From Phytobacter ursingii (GTDB lineage Bacteria; Pseudomonadota; Gammaproteobacteria; Enterobacterales; Enterobacteriaceae), in assembly GCA_901456055.1 (NCBI GenBank), contig CABDWT010000001.1, positions 62,001 through 126,000 on the forward strand: a DNA stretch of 64,000 bases. Reading direction: 5' to 3'. The notes beneath the pieces were generated by a model. It did not search any database. It saw nothing but the letters and a program-made list of their open reading frames with translations, and was not told the origin of the DNA. A program made the position numbers and the translations under genes. The number at the start of each line of letters is the position of its first letter. Position 1 is the first letter of the stretch. Of the stretch, positions 60,844 to 64,000 are shown piece after piece.

Positions 60844-62493
60844 TTAGCTCAGCGCGTTCAGCAACGCCTGTAAAGAAGCCCTCGCCACGTCATTATCGAT
60901 ACCGACCCCCCAGCTTCCGCTGCCGTCCGGGTACAGGCAGTGAATGTAGGCCACAGAACGGCTGTCGCTACGTTCTCCGAGCGTATGCTCGTGATAATCC
61001 TTAATGCTGAAAGGCTTTTTAAGCAGGTGGCTTAAGGCACCGGCTGCCGCAGACAATAAGCCATTTCCCAGCGCTTCGATTTTCCGCTGGGTTCCTTCTT
61101 GCAGCAATGTGGCCTGTAAATGTAACTGACCATCCTGGCGGCTTTCGCTTTTGTAATCCACCAGGGCCAGCGCAGGCTGCGCAACCAGACCGTAGCGCTG
61201 ACGAAAGAGCTGCCAGAGCGCATTTTGCGTCATCTCTTTGCCGTGGCTGTCTGTTTCACGCTGTACATGCTGGCTAAAATCCTGCTGTAACGCGCGGGGC
61301 AATTTCAATCCATGATTTTGCTCTATCAGCCACGCGCTGCCACTCTTACCGGACTGGCTGTTTACGCGAATTACTGCTTCGTAGGTACAACCAATGTCCT
61401 GCGGATCGACGGGCAGATAAGGCATCTCCCAACGCTCGTCAGCCTTGCGGGCATCGAAGCCTTTTTTAATCGCATCCTGATGCGATCCGGAAAAAGCGGT
61501 ATAGGCCAGGCGTCCGGCCCACGGGTGACGAGGGTGAACAGGCAATTGATTACAATTTTCCACGGTTTCGACCACGTACTGCATATTGCTGAAATCGAGT
61601 TGCGGTGAGATACCCTGGCTATAAAGGTTCATCGCCAGCGTGACCAGACAAACGTTGCCGGTACGTTCGCCATTGCCAAAAAGACAACCTTCAACGCGAT
61701 CGGCTCCCGCCAGCAGGGCCAGCTCGGCACTTGCCACGCCAGTGCCGCGATCGTTGTGCGGATGGACGCTGATGCTCACCGCCTTGCGACGGGTAAAGTG
61801 GCGGCAGAAATATTCAATCTGATCGGCGTAAACGTTAGGTGTGTTCACCTCCACCGTCGCAGGCAGATTAACGATCATGGGGCGTTCGGCGCAGGGCTCC
61901 CATACATCGGCCACGGCTTCACAGATTTCCAGCGCGAATTCCGGCTCGGTAAAACAGAAGGTTTCCGGGGAATATTCGTACTGCCACCGGGTTTGTGGGT
62001 GCTGTTCACAGAGCTGGCGAATGAGCCGTGTAGAACGTACGGCAAGGGCGATCACGTCTGCCTTTTCCATGCCAAATACCAGTTTGCGAAAAAGTGGTGC
62101 CGTTGCATTGTAGAGGTGAACGGTGGCGCTGCGTGCCCCCAGCAGCGATGCGAAGGTACGGTGAATCAGATCCTCGCGCGCCTGGGTCAATACCTGAATA
62201 GTCACATCCTGCGGAATACGGTTTTCTTCAATCAACTGACGTACAAAGTTAAAGTCGGTTTGCGATGCAGATGGGAAAGCCACTTCGATCTCTTTAAAAC
62301 CGCAGGCGAGGAGCAATTCCCAGAACTGCAGTTTGCGTTCACTGTCCATCGGTTCTGCTAACGCCTGGTTGCCATCGCGCAGGTCTGTAGACAACCAGCG
62401 CGGCGCACGGGTCTGTTGCTTTTCAGGCCAGCCACGGTCGGGTAAGGAAATCGGTGTATAGGGGCGGTATTTTTCTGCCGGGTTTTTGAGCAT
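60844..62493 (-). CDS. leuA: 2-isopropylmalate synthase, second type (LeuA2, actinobacterial/fungal-like)
   Basis: 549 residues from MLKNPAEKYRPYTPISLPDR, after AAAGGAGAAGACC. Catalytic motifs are STDLRDGNQALAEPMDSERK and the metal site SVHPHNDRGTG. The C-terminal LeuA dimer/allosteric domain spans about 430-549. This is the longer class (TIGR00970-like, with N-terminal extension APRWLSTDLRDGNQAL) of actinobacteria and yeast, unlike the 523-residue E. coli LeuA in leuABCD. It stands alone here, so it is probably a second enzyme in the cell. A misplacement of leucine synthesis or a related acyl-CoA condensation are both possible. Confidence 0.9.
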   Translation of the reverse strand: MLKNPAEKYRPYTPISLPDRGWPEKQQTRAPRWLSTDLRDGNQALAEPMDSERKLQFWELLLACGFKEIEVAFPSASQTDFNFVRQLIEENRIPQDVTIQVLTQAREDLIHRTFASLLGARSATVHLYNATAPLFRKLVFGMEKADVIALAVRSTRLIRQLCEQHPQTRWQYEYSPETFCFTEPEFALEICEAVADVWEPCAERPMIVNLPATVEVNTPNVYADQIEYFCRHFTRRKAVSISVHPHNDRGTGVASAELALLAGADRVEGCLFGNGERTGNVCLVTLAMNLYSQGISPQLDFSNMQYVVETVENCNQLPVHPRHPWAGRLAYTAFSGSHQDAIKKGFDARKADERWEMPYLPVDPQDIGCTYEAVIRVNSQSGKSGSAWLIEQNHGLKLPRALQQDFSQHVQRETDSHGKEMTQNALWQLFRQRYGLVAQPALALVDYKSESRQDGQLHLQATLLQEGTQRKIEALGNGLLSAAAGALSHLLKKPFSIKDYHEHTLGERSDSRSVAYIHCLYPDGSGSWGVGIDNDVARASLQALLNALS

Positions 62494-62877
62494 GGTCTTC
62501 TCCTTTTGTCTGTGTATTATCCTGGTGGCAGAAGGGAAGCTATGCTTTAGCGCCGTGGACAGATACTAGTGAGAAAGGGACAATCTTGTCGCGATGTCCG
62601 ATGTAAAAGTTAGGGAACCTGTACGCATATTTTGTTTATTACACTATTCATTAATTATATTGAGAGCTTTCTTTATTTTTATGATAAATAGCACTCTACT
62701 TTAAATGTCTTTTTTGAATAAGTTGTCTGCTGGTGTTCTAGTGACTAATCAACTGTTTCATCTCTTTTTATTGTTATTCCTTTTCTGTCGTGGTAGTTTT
62801 TATTTTTATTATTTTTTGGTTGGTAATTAATCGGGAATGAATGTATTCGTATTACGGATGCATTCACAGGGAATGTT
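62494..62877. other. AT-rich intergenic region
   Basis: 384 bp between divergent leuA and the lipoprotein gene. I find no leader peptide rich in Leu codons and no T-box in front of leuA. From about 62620 on the sequence is strongly AT-rich, which continues into the lipoprotein gene and suggests a transferred segment. Confidence 0.5.
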
Positions 62878-63261
62878 ATGCTCAGGTATGAGGCTATTAT
62901 GCGGTTATCGCACGTAGGACTAATAATGACACTCTCACTGCTGCTGGTAGGGTGTTCAGGAACAAAAACACCGGCCCCCTTGCCTCTGACATTGGGGAAA
63001 CAGAAAGAGAATCAATGTTATCAAATGTTTACGGCTTTAAAATCACTTGATAACGCATCCTTTAAAAAGTTTCAGCATCAGTTTAGCGTTATCAATAATA
63101 ACTACGCAATATATAAAAAGAATCAGGCTCTTATAGAAGGTGATTCTGCGGAAATCATTAAGCTTGAGCTTAATGATAAAGTCGATATTGTTTGCGCTCG
63201 TGTACGCAGTGCCGTATTTGCCAACATGTCCAAACGTGCAAATGAATTGAATAAATTATGA
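62878..63261 (+). CDS. Small lipoprotein of unknown function
   Basis: 127 residues. The lipobox LLVGC (MTLSLLLVGCSGTKTPAP) shows a lipoprotein; mature length is about 102. The rest is helical and polar with two further cysteines (ENQCYQMF, VDIVCARV). ATG 62878 has AGGGAA upstream; an ATG at 62899 would give a more standard signal peptide (MRLSHVGLIMTLSLLLVGCS). It overlaps the next gene as ATGA. Base composition is AT-rich. No family recognised. Confidence 0.75.
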   Translation: MLRYEAIMRLSHVGLIMTLSLLLVGCSGTKTPAPLPLTLGKQKENQCYQMFTALKSLDNASFKKFQHQFSVINNNYAIYKKNQALIEGDSAEIIKLELNDKVDIVCARVRSAVFANMSKRANELNKL

Positions 63262-64000
63262 GAAAGTTATTATCTGTTGTTGTAATAATAGTGGGGGCGA
63301 CTTTCCCGGTCATGACCAAAGCTGACTCAACATTATTAATTGAACAACTACAACGAGAAGGGATGTTGGCACCCGAAGCAAATATATTATTTAACAATGC
63401 TGGTGATAAATCGGACAGCGTTATACCTGCCGTTCCCCTGTTGACGCGCCCTGAATCTGTTACGCAGGCAAAAAGCGCCGTCGTAGTCAAAAAGAGTACT
63501 CTGCAACAAACAGAACTCAGTCAACTTAAACGTAAACTCCGTACCTCACAGCGCGAACTTCAGGCACTTCGTAAGCAGAATGAGGCACTCAAAAATCGGC
63601 AACCAGACGTTGGGGCGGAACAGGCCGAAGCATTCAGAGATGAAAACAAACAATTGCACCAGCAACTGTTGGCCAGCGAGAAACAGCTGGCTGAAAATGC
63701 GCGTCGCTATGAGAAACAGGTCGGCGTACTGACAGCGCGGACAGAAGAATTACAGACCCAAATGACCCGCTTGCAGTTGGCTGCCAATGAGGCCGTCAGT
63801 CAGAAAGCGTTGCTGGAGCAACAACTGGCGAAACAGCCTGACAGTGGTAAAACAGTGGCGATGCAACGGGTGGAAGCCGAAAAACTGCGCACCCAGCTTG
63901 CGGCGGCGAATCAGAAAACCACAGCACTGAGTGAGAATATCGCAGCACTTGAGAAAACGGCGCAGGCGAATACCGCACGCACCGTCGCGCTCGAGCAGAG
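63258..64000 (+). CDS. Exported coiled-coil protein, N-terminal part (cut by window edge)
   Basis: About 247 visible residues starting MRKLLSVVVIIVGATFPVMT. Positions 1-22 are a Sec signal peptide (cut near TKA-DS). Residues about 75-247 are a long heptad-rich coiled coil (TELSQLKRKLRTSQRELQAL, QLHQQLLASEKQLAENARRY, QTQMTRLQLAANEAVSQKAL). Exported proteins of this shape can carry a C-terminal FKBP-type prolyl isomerase domain, but that part is outside the window. Translationally coupled to the lipoprotein before it. Confidence 0.8.
   Translation, partial: MRKLLSVVVIIVGATFPVMTKADSTLLIEQLQREGMLAPEANILFNNAGDKSDSVIPAVPLLTRPESVTQAKSAVVVKKSTLQQTELSQLKRKLRTSQRELQALRKQNEALKNRQPDVGAEQAEAFRDENKQLHQQLLASEKQLAENARRYEKQVGVLTARTEELQTQMTRLQLAANEAVSQKALLEQQLAKQPDSGKTVAMQRVEAEKLRTQLAAANQKTTALSENIAALEKTAQANTARTVALEQ

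Overview
The window reads as chromosome of a member of the Enterobacteriaceae, most like the Enterobacter/Lelliottia/Leclercia group. The right half (norWVR - gutQ - srlRMDBEA - mltB - pncC - recA - recX - alaS - csrA - serV/argV tRNA cluster - yqaB - yqaA - gshA - micA - luxS) has the E. coli gene order, with the whole block reversed relative to the usual E. coli map. It is broken by insertions common in the Enterobacter group, such as a Zur-box zinc-type ABC transporter between mltB and pncC. The genus call is an inference from gene content; no species marker was tested.

Layout. 1-4200: a small-regulator and acetyltransferase patch with gene debris, including a dxs fragment and a nonsense-interrupted small reading frame. 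4214-7406: xyloside transporter and GH43 beta-xylosidase. 7550-14744: accessory genes (gate-domain membrane protein, bestrophin, orphan OmpR-type regulator, GNAT, LysR, MFS transporter, RraA-type aldolase). 15178-19561: a tight operon of circularly permuted ATP-grasp, alpha-E protein, transglutaminase and the proteasome-like hydrolase Anbu, plus a small exported protein. This is the least understood system here. 20075-35310: hydrogenase maturation and formate dehydrogenase genes (ygbA, a two-Mop-domain protein, hypEDCBA, hycI, ascBFG, hydN, fdhF, hypF). 35749-45428: NO detoxification (norWV, norR) and the glucitol PTS operon. 45697-62493: housekeeping core. 62878 to the end: an AT-rich lipoprotein and coiled-coil pair running off the window.

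The hydrogenase locus is the most informative rearrangement. In E. coli hycABCDEFGH lie between hypA and hycI, and fhlA follows hypE. Here hypA and hycI are 236 bp apart, so the hydrogenase-3 structural genes are absent, and fhlA's place holds a molybdate-binding (Mop/TOBE) protein. The peptidase HycI, whose only known substrate is HycE, and a sigma54 promoter in front of hypA remain. hydN is followed by an fdhF homologue with Cys (TGC) at position 140, where E. coli FdhF has selenocysteine. hypF, hypA-E and fdhF look intact, so the maturation machinery probably serves another hydrogenase. ascF, in the same neighbourhood, has an in-frame amber stop.

Repeats are prominent. A modular repeat occurs in three same-orientation copies (about 19.8, 25.4 and 35.4 kb) at the borders of the hydrogenase-associated modules. 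A seven-unit, 76-bp tandem REP-type array sits inside the srl operon. A shortened ERIC-like element lies between hydN and fdhF. Structured spacer repeats accompany the tRNA-Arg genes. Clear regulatory sites include the recA promoter with its SOS box, three NorR enhancers with a sigma54 promoter for norVW, a Zur box, the sigmaE promoter of micA, and an AscG-type operator.
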